From NCBI GenBank assembly GCA_027574665.1, contig CM050654.1:26617722-26681721 (forward strand): DNA of 64,000 nt. The letters run 5' to 3'. Shown piece after piece: positions 1-23,886 of the stretch. The notes beneath the pieces are model-generated. The model saw nothing but the letters and a program-made list of their open reading frames with translations, was not told where the DNA came from and did not search any database. Both the position numbers and the translations under genes were made by a program. Origin of the DNA: Rhynochetos jubatus (Eukaryota; Chordata; Aves; Eurypygiformes; Rhynochetidae). How positions within the stretch are numbered: the first letter of the stretch is position 1; the number at the start of each line of letters is the position of its first letter.

Positions 1-3487
<3,487 letters not shown>

Positions 3488-4514
3488 GCTGATGGGAAGC
3501 CCTGATCTCGACACCGGGTGCGGTGTCTGCCTCCCAGCTTTTAAAGGACACCCCCCCCCCCCCGTTGCCCCCCCTCCGAGGAGAGGAGGAGAAGGAAGTG
3601 CTCCTTCCCCACACGCTGACCTGGGCTGGGAAAGGGGCCCTGCCTTGGTGGGGGTGGGGTGGTGGGTGCTCCAAACGCGCACGGTCTCGGTTCCCTCACC
3701 CTGTGCCAGGAGGGGGGGACCCAGCCCCTCCCTCCCCCTCACCGTGCACCTACACGTGCAAACACGAGGCACCCACACCCGCGTGCCCAGCGGTGCGGGA
3801 GCGCACCCGCGTGTCACCCTCCATCCCCTGCCAGGGGTCCTGCTCCTTGGGCGGTTGAAGGGACAGGGGACAGTGTCCGGCAGTGTGGGGAGGGAGGGTT
3901 CCCGCTCCCCCCCGGGAGTAGGGGAAAGGCCAAAGGAGTGAGAGCGAGGAGGAAGCAGGCGTGCGTTGCACAAGCGTGTGAGGAGGTCAAAAAGCACCCT
4001 CGGCTGCTGGGGGGGCACCCAGCCAGGCAGGCTCTGCGGCGCAGGGTGCTCACGCCACTCCTGGGTTGGGGGGATGCTCACCCCGAAGATGGGGTGCTCA
4101 GTGTCGTTGCAGGTCAGGCTGTGCCCACAAAAGCGGGGCACCCCGTCCTGAGGACCCTCGTGGCTGTGGAGGTAAGGAGGGGGTGCCCTCCAGGTGCACC
4201 CATGGGTGCCTGGGTAGTATGGGCACCCCTCTGCCAGCCAGGCTGTGACCCACAGAGGGGTGGGCATCGGGGCTCTGCCCCCAGGGACACGTGGGGTGCC
4301 CTGGCACAGGGATATGAGCCTGGCCCTGCCCCAGGGTATGCCCCAGGCACCCCCAACCCAAGCAAGGGCTAGAACAGCAGGGAGTGGGACAGGGTCCTGC
4401 CCAGACTCGGCGCGGGGGGGGGCGGGTGTTTAGCATGCAGGTCAGCACCCCCTGCCCTCCCCGTGCCTCAGTTTCCCCAAAGCAAACGAGCCTGGACAAG
4501 CAGCGCTGCCAGCT
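3488..4514 (-). promoter_or_regulatory. SLC11A1 upstream region with TATA-like box
   Basis: This is the space between SLC11A1 and the end of CATIP. A TTTAAAA motif on the minus strand at 3539-3545 lies about 52 bases upstream of the SLC11A1 start codon and could act as a TATA element. That spacing would leave a very short 5' UTR, so it is only a candidate. The rest is G/C-rich with no coding signal. A MIR-like tail (GCCTCAGTTTCCCC) lies at 4465-4478. Confidence 0.35.
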
Positions 4515-4519
4515 TTATT
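4514..4519 (-). terminator. CATIP poly(A) signal overlapping its stop codon
   Basis: AATAAA on the minus strand (TTTATT on the plus strand) contains the TAA stop codon at 4515-4517. No other AATAAA was noticed close downstream. Confidence 0.6.
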
Positions 4520-6974
4520 CGCCGTTAGCCGTGGGGTGGCGAGGCGGGGGGCTGGGGGGCGGGCTGGCAGCCCTGGCAGAGGCGAAAGGGGTTCCGGGGG
4601 GCCGCTGGCGGGAAAACGGGGCGAAGAATTGGGCGGCGAAGGAGACGGGGTCGGGGGGCTGCCGCAGGAGCAGGGCCTGGAGGAAGTCGGCCAGCAGTGC
4701 CCGGAGCTCGGGGTGCTGCCGGACGTAGGCGGCGTGGGATGCTTGCAGTTCCTCCTGCGGTGGGGTGGGCAGGGGGGCCATGGGCACCGACGTCCCCCCT
4801 GGGAGCTGTGCCAGGGTGGGGCAGGATGCCTGGGTCCTGTCCCACGCTTGAGGAGGTTGGGGGGTGCTGGCCAGCAGGGTAGACCCTGTTGGGGACCGGC
4901 ACAGCCCCATGGCCGCCCCATCTCACCTTCCTGTCCAGGAACCAGGAGCAGAGCTGGATGTCCTCCTCCCAGTCCAGGGGCTGCTTGGGGAAGGGGGGCT
5001 GAGGGTCGACCCCACCTGGCAGGAGAAAGGCAGGGCAGAGCGTTCCCCACTCGGCTGCCAGACAGTGGGCAGGGGCTGCCCGTGCCGGGGGGCACAAGTA
5101 TCCCCCTCCCCAGTACCTGTCTCACCGAGGATGGACCCATCCGGCAGAAACACCAGCATCGGGCAGCTGACCTGCACCAGCCGGGCCAAACGCCTGCGGG
5201 GGGAAAAGCCAGTGACCCCCCCCCCCGGATCCCTGCCAGGCTGGCAGGGCTGGGGGTGCCCCCGGCCAGACCCCCGCCCCTACCCGCTGGGGAGGAAGCT
5301 GCTGTGCCAGATGGTGGAGGTTCCCACGCCAGAGTGAATGGCTCGCTCGATCACAAACACCTCCGCCTCCGCCGAGCCCACCGCCTGCCGCTGGGTGCCC
5401 AGGGCGCGCTGGAGGGGAACGCGGTTTGGGGTCACCCATGGGTGCCGTCTCCATGGCCCCCCTCATCCACACCCTGCTCACCCCCACCTCCAGCGTCCCA
5501 CTCTGGCACCCCCAACCTGACCCAGACCCCATCCCACGGCCCCCCACGGTCAGCGGCTCACGTAGCTGGAGGTGCAGAGGTGGCCCTCGGCATCGATGGC
5601 TGGGAAGACGAGGCCGGGGGGCACTGCCCCCCGCTGCGCCAGCACCCGCAGCAGCAGCAGGCTGGCAGCCTCCGTCAGCAGCCCCCGCACCTCAGCCCGG
5701 CCGTAGGAGAAGCTCTGGCACTGTGGCTCTGCCTGTGGAGAGACCATGGGGGACAGCAACCCCCAGGGCCTGGGAGCACCCCTGGGTGGGACGGGCAAGC
5801 CGTGTCCCCCCCCCCAGGATGTGACCCATCTCGGGGACAGAGTGGAGCGACTCCCCCGTCCGCCTCACCTCTCCCTCCCGGAGCATTTTTGTGACAGTCA
5901 CCCCATGCTGGTGGCTCATCACGTGGATCCTCCTCTCTACAGGGGGTTCTCTGAGCTGCGGGAGGGGTGGGGGGCACAGGGTGGAGGGCAGAGCCAGGGC
6001 ACCCCCTCTCTGAGGTGGCACACCCCAGCACCCCTTTCCATCAGGGTACCACACCAGTTGCATTGTGGGAAACTCCCGGGCTGCCACTCGGCAGGGGATG
6101 GGGACCAGGGGTGGGACAGAGCCGGTGTCCCAGCCGGGGAGGGGCCACCAGGCTGCCCGCAGCCCCCTTGCACGGGGCACACCCCAGGGCGGGGGGCCAG
6201 GACAGGGGGAAGGGGACGCGCCCCCCCCATCCCGTCACCTCCAGGCGCTCCTGCTCCTCCTGCTCCAGGGTCTCCAGCTGCGGGGTCACGTAGGCTGGCA
6301 GAGCAGAGCCGCGCTCAGCGCCCCCCCCACGCTGGCACCGCAGCAGTGCCCCCCATCCCAGCCCTGGGGGCCGGTGGGCCGGGGGTGTCCAGCCCTGGGG
6401 AGCGAGGTGGGGGCCGCCCCAACCCGCCCCCGGCTCACCTTTGAGGATGCCGGAGCCGGGCACGCCGTCCTGCCCGCCCCCCGAGCCCGCCTGCACCAGG
6501 AGGCAGCTCCGCCGCGGCTCGGCCCCCCGCACCGAGGGTGCCCACCGGGCTGTCACCCACCGCCGCGCCCCCTCCGCCGCCGACAGCGTCTCGGAGAACA
6601 GGCAGCGCTCCAGCTCCTCCGGCCCTGCCCGTGGGGACCGTCACCCCTGCCCGGAGCATCCCCCCGCCCGGGACATCCCCCTGCCCTGGGCACCCCCCGC
6701 CCGGAGCATCCCCCTTGCCCGGGGCACCCCCCGCCCGGAGCATCCCCCTTCCCCGGGACACCCCCCCGTGCCGGCTCAAGCCCCCATGCCACATCCCCCT
6801 CCTGCCGCACCCAGTGTCCCACCCCAGGACCCCCCAGGGCACAGCATGGGATGGGAGGGGGCTGGGGGGAGCCGGGTGGGGAGGGGGGGGGCACCCACCG
6901 ATGAGGCTCAGGAACTCAGCGGCTGCCTCTGAGAGGGCTGGGGGCTCCTGCTGGCATTCGCGGGGGGGCTCCAT
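4515..6974 (-). CDS. CATIP: CATIP, ciliogenesis-associated TTC17-interacting protein
   Basis: The human protein works with TTC17 in actin polymerisation and primary ciliogenesis. Nine coding exons on the minus strand are 6899-6974, 6439-6624, 6239-6294, 5869-5955, 5562-5732, 5284-5408, 5117-5193, 4927-5015 and 4515-4754. Phases agree throughout and give 368 residues; the human protein is about 387. Recognisable family segments are LETLEQ (exon 3), ERRIHV (exon 4), VFVIERAIHS (exon 6), WEEDIQLCSWFLDRK (exon 8) and LRALLADFLQALLLRQP (exon 9). The C-terminus is low-complexity and proline-rich. The start ATG at 6972-6974 begins MEPPRECQQEP. The stop TAA (4515-4517) lies inside an AATAAA hexamer, so the 3' UTR must be extremely short if that signal is used. 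An in-frame segment near 6000-6060 (containing REFPTMQLVW) looks intronic, because exons 3 and 4 join smoothly without it. Confidence 0.93.
6640..6775. repeat. C-rich minisatellite in CATIP intron 1
   Basis: Diverged tandem copies of a roughly 20-base unit alternate between CCCGGAGCATCCCC and CCCGGGACACCCCC forms. The repeat lies in the first intron of CATIP and does not touch the flanking exons. Confidence 0.7.
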
Positions 6975-7394
6975 GTCTCGCCCGGGGGCTCGTGCTGCCG
7001 GACCCCCAGGTGAGGGGGCAGCATGTCACCCCCCAACCGTGTAACCCTGGGGCGAGGGCACAGTGACACCCCCCCCCCCCCCCCCGGTCTCCGCAGACCC
7101 CCAGCCCCTGCCGCCCTCCCATCCGCCCCCACTGACAACCCCCCCACCCCCACCCCCCCCGGCCCTTCAGCATCCCCCCCCCCATCACCCGCACCAGCCC
7201 CCGGGGCGCCCCCCGACCTGCCCAGGCCGGACCCAGGCGCCCCCCGCCTTCAACGCCTCAGCGGTCTCCGTAGCAACGGCCTGGCCCCGCCTCTTAAAGG
7301 GGCAGCGACCCTGCAGTGGGGTTTCGCGGGGGGTGGGGATGACCCACCGGGCACGGAGTGAAAGGGCCAGACGGGTACAAATCCGATCCACTCT
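6975..7394. other. CATIP upstream / PNKD downstream spacer
   Basis: This is the CATIP 5' flank, rich in C-runs (for example about 7070-7085) and CpG. It probably holds the CATIP promoter. No TATA box or coding exon is evident. Confidence 0.4.
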
Positions 7395-7400
7395 TTTATT
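7395..7400 (-). terminator. PNKD (long/medium) poly(A) signal
   Basis: AATAAA on the minus strand lies about 610 bases downstream of the PNKD stop codon at 8011-8013. This implies a 3' UTR covering roughly 7375-8010, which contains no coding sequence. Confidence 0.7.
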
Positions 7401-8010
7401 TGGGGTGTGTGTGTGTGTTGGGGGGCTCCGGTCCCCAGTACAGCAGCACCCCACCCCACCAGTGTGCCCCCATGGCCCCAGCCCAGTGCGTGTCTATGGG
7501 GGGTGGGGGTCTCTGGCACCAAGCATGGGGTGCTGGAGGGCAGCCCCCTTGCCTGGCGGTACTACAGGGGCCTCCCCCTTGCTGGCTCCATCCCAGCCCC
7601 CTCCCCACAAGATGCACAGTACTAAGGGCTGCCAGGTGAAGGGTGGGGCTCTCTGAGTCCTGGGGTGGGGGTGGGGTCCCAGAAAAATGGGGATGGGAGG
7701 GGTTAGGAAAAGCCCTTGGTACCATCCCTACAGCCCCAGCAGTGGGGTGGGGGGCCTACGGACCCCCAGAAAGGGGATCGAGGTGCTTCTAGGTGACAGC
7801 TGGTGACCCCCAAGTCTGGGAGAGCAAAGGCAGGGATCACTTATGGGGTGCCTACATCGCGGGGGGGGGTCCACTCCTCCCCTCCCCCCAACCCTGCACC
7901 CCAGGAGGGAAATTCACAGCAAAACAAACCGCAGAGTCTTGGTCTCCCTGTGCCCGGCCCCACGGAAAGGGGCCGGGGGGTGGGTGTTCCGGGGAGGATG
8001 GGGGGGGGGT

Positions 8011-18524
<10,514 letters not shown>

Positions 18525-18818
18525 CGCGGGCCGTGCCGGTGCGCGCGGGCCCCGCTGCATGCCGGGAGCCGCCGTCCGCCGCGCGGGGGCTGCCGGGAGG
18601 CGGCGCTGACCTGGGGGGGGGGGGGGGGGGGCGCGCGGCAAACTGCAACTCCCAGGAGGCACCGCGCGGGGGGGGGCCGAGAGTACGCTGCTGGCGGAAG
18701 GGGCGGGGCCCAGGGGAGGACGCGGGTTGGCTGAGGCGGGAGGGCGGCGGGCGGGGATTGGCCGGGGCGGGGCGAGCGACGGAAGCGGCGGCGGGGTGGG
18801 GTGCGCGGGCGGGCCGGC
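18525..18818. promoter_or_regulatory. Bidirectional CpG-island promoter PNKD / AAMP
   Basis: There are 294 bases between the two start codons, which face away from each other. The region is CpG-dense and holds two ZNF143/SBS-like elements (GCATGCCGGGAG near 18558-18569 and AACTGCAACTCCCAGGA at 18641-18657). It also holds Sp1-type GGGGCGGGGC near 18700 and an uninterrupted run of about 19 G at 18613-18631. The head-to-head arrangement is the same in human. Confidence 0.65.
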
Positions 18819-21800
18819 ATGGAGCCCGCCGGGGGCCCCGGGGCGCTGGGCTTCCACGGCGACGAGGAGATCATCGAGGTGGTGGAGCTGGGCCCGCCCG
18901 GGCCGGGTGAGACGGGGACGCCCTGCACCGCGTATCGTGCAAGGCCTGCGGGGGTTGTGGCCTCCCGCCGGGGCACCAGGCCCGCTACCGGCCCCGCCTC
19001 AGTCCCCGGCCGCGGGTGCCGGCCCGTTCGCAGCCCCGGGCATGCGGCCTCTCCCCGCTACTTTGCGACCCCTCCGCTCCGGGTCTCCCGGCCGCGGCGG
19101 CGTCGGGCTGGCGGGTGCCCCCGCGGTGCCCCCGCGGTGCCCCCGCGGTGCCCCCGCGGTGCCCCCGTGCCCGCAGCCGCCTGCCCTGGAAGGGCCGGGC
19201 CGAGCCGGCCGCGCCCGTGTCCTGACCTTCGCCCTTTGCAGATGACCTGGCCGACGAGATGGAGGACGTGGACTTCGATGACGAGGGGGCAGAGGAGCCC
19301 GACGCCGAGGCTTGGGAGACGGAGGACGACGACGGGGCGGAGGACGGCATGGAGGCCCAGGACGACAGCGAGGTCACCTTCTCCCTCCACTCTGGTGAGT
19401 GGTGAGCGCGGGCAGGGGCGGCCGGGGTCCCCCTTGGGCCCCGCTCCCGCCCTGGCTTTCCCCAGAGGAAGGGGCCGCAGCCGGTCCATGCCAGGCTGCC
19501 GTCTCCCGGTCCTTCTCGGGAGAGCCATCGGGAGTCTGGGCTGTGACACTCTGGGCTTTGCTCGTTTCTGACTTACGCTCCGGTAGGGAAGCCCTCTGAG
19601 CCTCCTACCATGGCCCTTGGCAAACAGCCCGTGCCACGGGAAGAATCCATTCCCGCTGGTTTGGGTTAGGGGATTCAGCTCGCCCAGACCCGGCGTCGCG
19701 ATGGGTTTGGGTTCCCTGGGAACGTCGGGCAGGGTGTGAGCGGTGCCTGAGCCACGCGGCCTCTCTCTCTCCTCCTCTGCGAAGCCTCTGTTTTCTGCGT
19801 GAGCCTCGACCCCAAGACCAACGCGCTGGCGGTGACGGGCGGGGAGGATGACAAGGCTTTTGTGTGGCGCGTGAGCGACGGAGAGCTCCTGTTCGAGTGC
19901 TCAGGTGAGGTGCTCGAGGCTGTCCCCCCGCAGCCACATCCCTCTGGATACGCTCTTCCCCAGCCGATGCTCTGCCGGAGCCGGGCTCTTGACCGTCCTC
20001 CGTAGCTTGGCCTGAGCAGTCTCTGTCCCCCGTCGTCTCTAGGACACAAGGACTCGGTCACCTGTGCTGGCTTCAGTCACGACTCTGTGTTTGTGGCCAC
20101 GGGTGACATGTCTGGGCTTATCAAAGTGTGGCGGGTGGACGCCAAGGAGGAAGTGTGGTCCTTCGAGGTGGCGGACTTGGAGGTGAGCAGCAGAACCCCT
20201 GGTGCCGTGGGGAGCTCGTGGGCCAGCAGCCGGGACCGAGCTGGGTGGAGGGGGACACGCCACCCCAGTGACACTGCCTGTCCCCTCTCTGCCCAGTGGA
20301 TGGAGTGGCACCCCCAAGCCCACGTCCTTCTGGCGGGCACGGCTGACGGCAACTCCTGGATGTGGAAGATCCCCAGCGGAGACTGCAAAACCTTCCAGGG
20401 CCCTGCGTGCCCGGCCACGTGTGGCAGGATCCTGCCTGACGGTGAGGCACAGGGGCTGTCCGGGGTGGAGAACGTCACCATCTCTTGCTGCCACCATCTG
20501 CCCTCCTGCTTCTGCCCGTCGGCGCTGAGTGGGAGGCGAGGGGACAAGGGGAGCTCTGGCTCTATCCGCCGGCTCTGTCTCATCCAGGGAAGCGAGCGGT
20601 GGTGGGGTATGAGGATGGGACCATGCGCATCTGGGACCTGAAGCAGGGAACCTCACTGCATGTCCTGAAAGGTAGGGAAGAGGTTAATCACCGGGGGGGC
20701 TCCCTAATTGGGGAACGGGCCCCTTCGAGCGGGCTCTGACCCCTGGAAGTGGCCGGGGGCTGCAGGAGGGAGCCTGGCGCTGGGTTTCCCTGTCCCCAGG
20801 TGGCTGCTCCTTGCCACGGGGGTGCTGGCAGAGCTGGGCAGGGCGGAGGCTGCAGGAGGGTGGGTTTCAGGGCCCGCCAAGTCTCTGCCAGGAGGACGCG
20901 TGGACCTCATGCCTCTCCTGCTCGCCCCCCCAGGCCAGGACGGCCACCAGGACCCCTTGACGTGTGTGGCCAGCAACCAGGACGGCAGTTTGATCATGAC
21001 AGGCTCTGTGGACTGTCACGCCAAGCTGGTCAACTCCGCCACGGGCAAGGTGGGTCCGTGCTGGCGGGGTCAGCGCCAGGAGCACTGGGGGACGGGGGAG
21101 ACTGGCCTCCCGAGCCGCTCTTCCGTGCTGGGTGGGTGTCCCCGTGTGGTTCAGGGCGCCGCCGGCCCCGAGCAGCCTGTAGTGGCCACCGGCGGCCAGC
21201 AGGAGGCGCCCTTGGCCAGCAACTGCTTTCTCCCAGCTACTGGTGGGACCTGTAGCCGGGTGTTCCCGCTGGGCATGTAGGAGGAAGTTCCCCCTTGTTT
21301 GCTCCGAAGAGCTGAGGTTTTGGGGGGTGTCCGTGGGGTGCAGGCTCAATCCCGGGTAAGCAAGGGGACCTCGGTGTGCCCGGGTGTCCCATTCCCATCC
21401 CCTTGGAGACTACTCGGCCTTGCTCCCCGCAGGTGGTGTGCGTGTTCAAGATGGAGAGCGTGGCCCCCAAGGCCCCCGCCGGCGAGGGTGAGGAGGCAGA
21501 GTCCAACTCAGTGGAGTCGCTGGGCTTCTGTAACGTGTGAGTACGGGGACATGTGGCCTGAGGGGTGACAGTCAGACCTTGTGGTGGTTCCTAACAGACC
21601 TGTTTTCCGTCCCTTGCCCTCGTTCTGCTCTCACGCCGGTCCTCCCCAGCTGGCTATGCGTATTCCGGGTCACTCGTGTGTGTGACCGGGAGGACAAGGA
21701 TCCCCCCCCCCCCAACCTGCTGGGTTTCTGGGCTAGCTGGATGAGCTGCTGTTTGGCCAGAATACCTTCCAGACATGGCTGCTGGGGATCTTCCCTGCCA

Positions 21801-22881
21801 GGACGTTGTCTTCTCCCTTGTGAGCCTCTGTCCCCTTGCTGGCTTTCACTGTCCGGTTGGTTTCCTGAACCGAGGTGTTCCGTGGCTCCAGTCATCGGGA
21901 TCTCCCTCATCTTCTCAGCGTGCTTTGCCTTCAACCCTGGTCCTTCGCCTGCTTCCAGGCCCATGTAACGCCTGTTCCCTCTCTGCAGGATGCCGCTGGC
22001 TGCTGTGGGCTACCTGGACGGCACGCTGGCTATCTACGACCTCTCCACACAGAGCTTGAGGCATAAGTGCCAACACGAGGTACTGCCCTACCCCCTCTCT
22101 CCTGGTCACAGTGGGGGCATCTCTGGGTCCGTCCACGACCTCCTTTGGAGCCCAGGGGCTTTCCTAAGGCCAGTTCCCAGTTTGTGCTTCTCCCTTCGTG
22201 CCTTGGGCTTCCCCGAAGGCAGCCGCAGTCCCTGCACAGAGGATGTGCCCCCTAGCTTGGCCCCGGGGCCTGGCTCTCCTGTCTGTTGGGGATGGCGGGG
22301 GGCGCTGCGGCGGGAGCCGAGACGTGCTGGGAGTGCCAGCGCTCACCCTATGGCCTCCCCCTGCCCCAGTCGGGGATCGTGCAGCTGCTGTGGGAGGAGA
22401 GCTCGGCCGTGGTGTACACCTGCAGCCTGGACGGGGCTGTGCGGCTCTGGGACGCCCGCTCAGGGAAGATGATCAGCGAGTACCGAGGGCACTCGGCTGA
22501 AATCCTCGACTTCGCCGTCAACAAGTGAGCGGGGAATCCCTTGACCCCTTGCCTGGCAGGCGAGGGGAGCCGGGGTGGGGCAGGGGCCTCCAACGGCAGG
22601 GCCTCAATCACGAGCTGTCTTCTTTGGGTGCCCCTGGTGTGGGCTTCCAAGGTGGGGGGGGGGACGACACACGACACAGACCCAAGTCCACGCTGAGATG
22701 TGAGGGTCTCATGGGGGGTGTGGGGCAGCTCACAGCTGGGCCGGGGGAGTTGGTGAGGGATGCCCAAAGCCCTCAGCCCCATCCCTGAGCCCTCTCTCCC
22801 CTCAGGGACGCCTCCATTGTGGTGACGACCTCCGGCGACCACCAAGCCAAAGTGTTCTGCGTCCAGCGCCCTGATCGCTAG
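18819..22881 (+). CDS. AAMP: AAMP, angio-associated migratory cell protein (WD40)
   Basis: This WD40 beta-propeller protein is associated with cell migration and has a yeast ribosome-biogenesis relative (Sqt1). Eleven coding exons are 18819-18906, 19242-19394, 19785-19904, 20043-20182, 20297-20441, 20588-20671, 20934-21049, 21433-21536, 21989-22079, 22370-22524 and 22806-22881. Phases agree and give 423 residues (human 434). After [14 protein letters not shown] comes a strongly acidic segment (exon 2, [17 protein letters not shown]), then WD repeats. Recognisable ends of blades are [47 protein letters not shown] and AKVFCV. The start ATG is 18819-18821, the first one downstream of the CpG island. 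A variant poly(A) signal, TATAAA (23050-23055), lies about 170 bases after the stop; no AATAAA was seen there. Confidence 0.96.
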
Positions 22882-23886
22882 GAATGGTGCCGAGGGACGG
22901 TGCCAGGTGACACCTGTACAGAGGGATGAGGGAGAGGGGCTCCACCACCCTCCTCCATTGCGTGCTTTGTAATTTTCCAGCCTGCCCTGCTTTGCCCTCA
23001 CTCTCTGGGGGCCAAGCCTGGGGTTTTGTATGAAAATGTCTTTTAATTATATAAATTATTTCACTTAACTGGATGCCAACCACTCTGCTTGTTGGGGGGA
23101 AGAGGACCCGAGGAGCTGTGCTCCCTCCCTCCTCAGGGATCCTTCCCAGCATCCAACCACGGCCTGAGGATCAACGGCAGACGGTTTTACGGGTGGAGGC
23201 AGAGACCCCCGTCCTCATTCTCCCTGTTACAGGGGATGAGGGCGTCCGGGTGAGGATCGCTGAGGGTAGGAGAATCCTGCTCTGTGCAGCCCAGGAGTTG
23301 CCTAACACCACAGGCTACTACTCCTCAGTCTGGGCACAGAGTCCCCAGGACAGAGATGACCAGAAGGAATTTGTTCCGGGATACGGAATTATCCCTCCGT
23401 GTGCCTGTGACTCCAAACGCCCCTTCCAGGGCAGGGCCACGTGCACTGACGAGCCAAAGCCCCTTAAGATAGAAAGATCTCCTTTATTAATGAACCCCAA
23501 CAGTATTTCTTCAGATACAGGAGTTTTGAACTCAAATACTCAGAAGAAACCAAGTTAATATTGCATTATTCTCATAAGAAATACTGCAACTTATTTCCGG
23601 TAACATATTGCAAAGCAAAACAGCTTGAAAAGAAAAAAAAAATTAAAAAAAAAAAAAAAAAGAAAAGTCAATCAAAACTGGAATTAAGGTTTTGTTTCTT
23701 GGAACGATCAAGTCCTCGCAAGCACAGCTCGTTTCTGCAGATTACTCCCCAAACTGTCGTACAAACAGACCCCGATTGCTTGAATTCCTTATGAGCCCGC
23801 ACAGAGGTGCAACATTAAAAGCTACGATTATCGGGTAGCAAGTGCCCCAACCTTCGTCCTCCACGGCAGCCCCAGTGCCCCCGGCG
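22882..23886. other. Tail-to-tail 3' UTRs of AAMP and ARPC2
   Basis: The AAMP 3' UTR (to about 23070) and the ARPC2 3' UTR (minus strand, 23886 to about 23465) converge, leaving roughly 400 bases between them. An A-rich run lies at 23632-23661 (T-rich in the ARPC2 transcript). No open frame resembling a receptor is present, although in human GPBAR1 lies between these two genes. Confidence 0.6.
23483..23488 (-). terminator. ARPC2 poly(A) signal
   Basis: AATAAA on the minus strand (TTTATT on plus), about 400 bases beyond the ARPC2 stop at 23887-23889. Confidence 0.65.

Noticed and set aside
6000..6080. Extra CATIP exon encoding REFPTMQLVWYPDGKG
   Set aside because: Open and in the same frame as the following exon, but exons 6239-6294 and 5869-5955 join in phase with family-like sequence without it.
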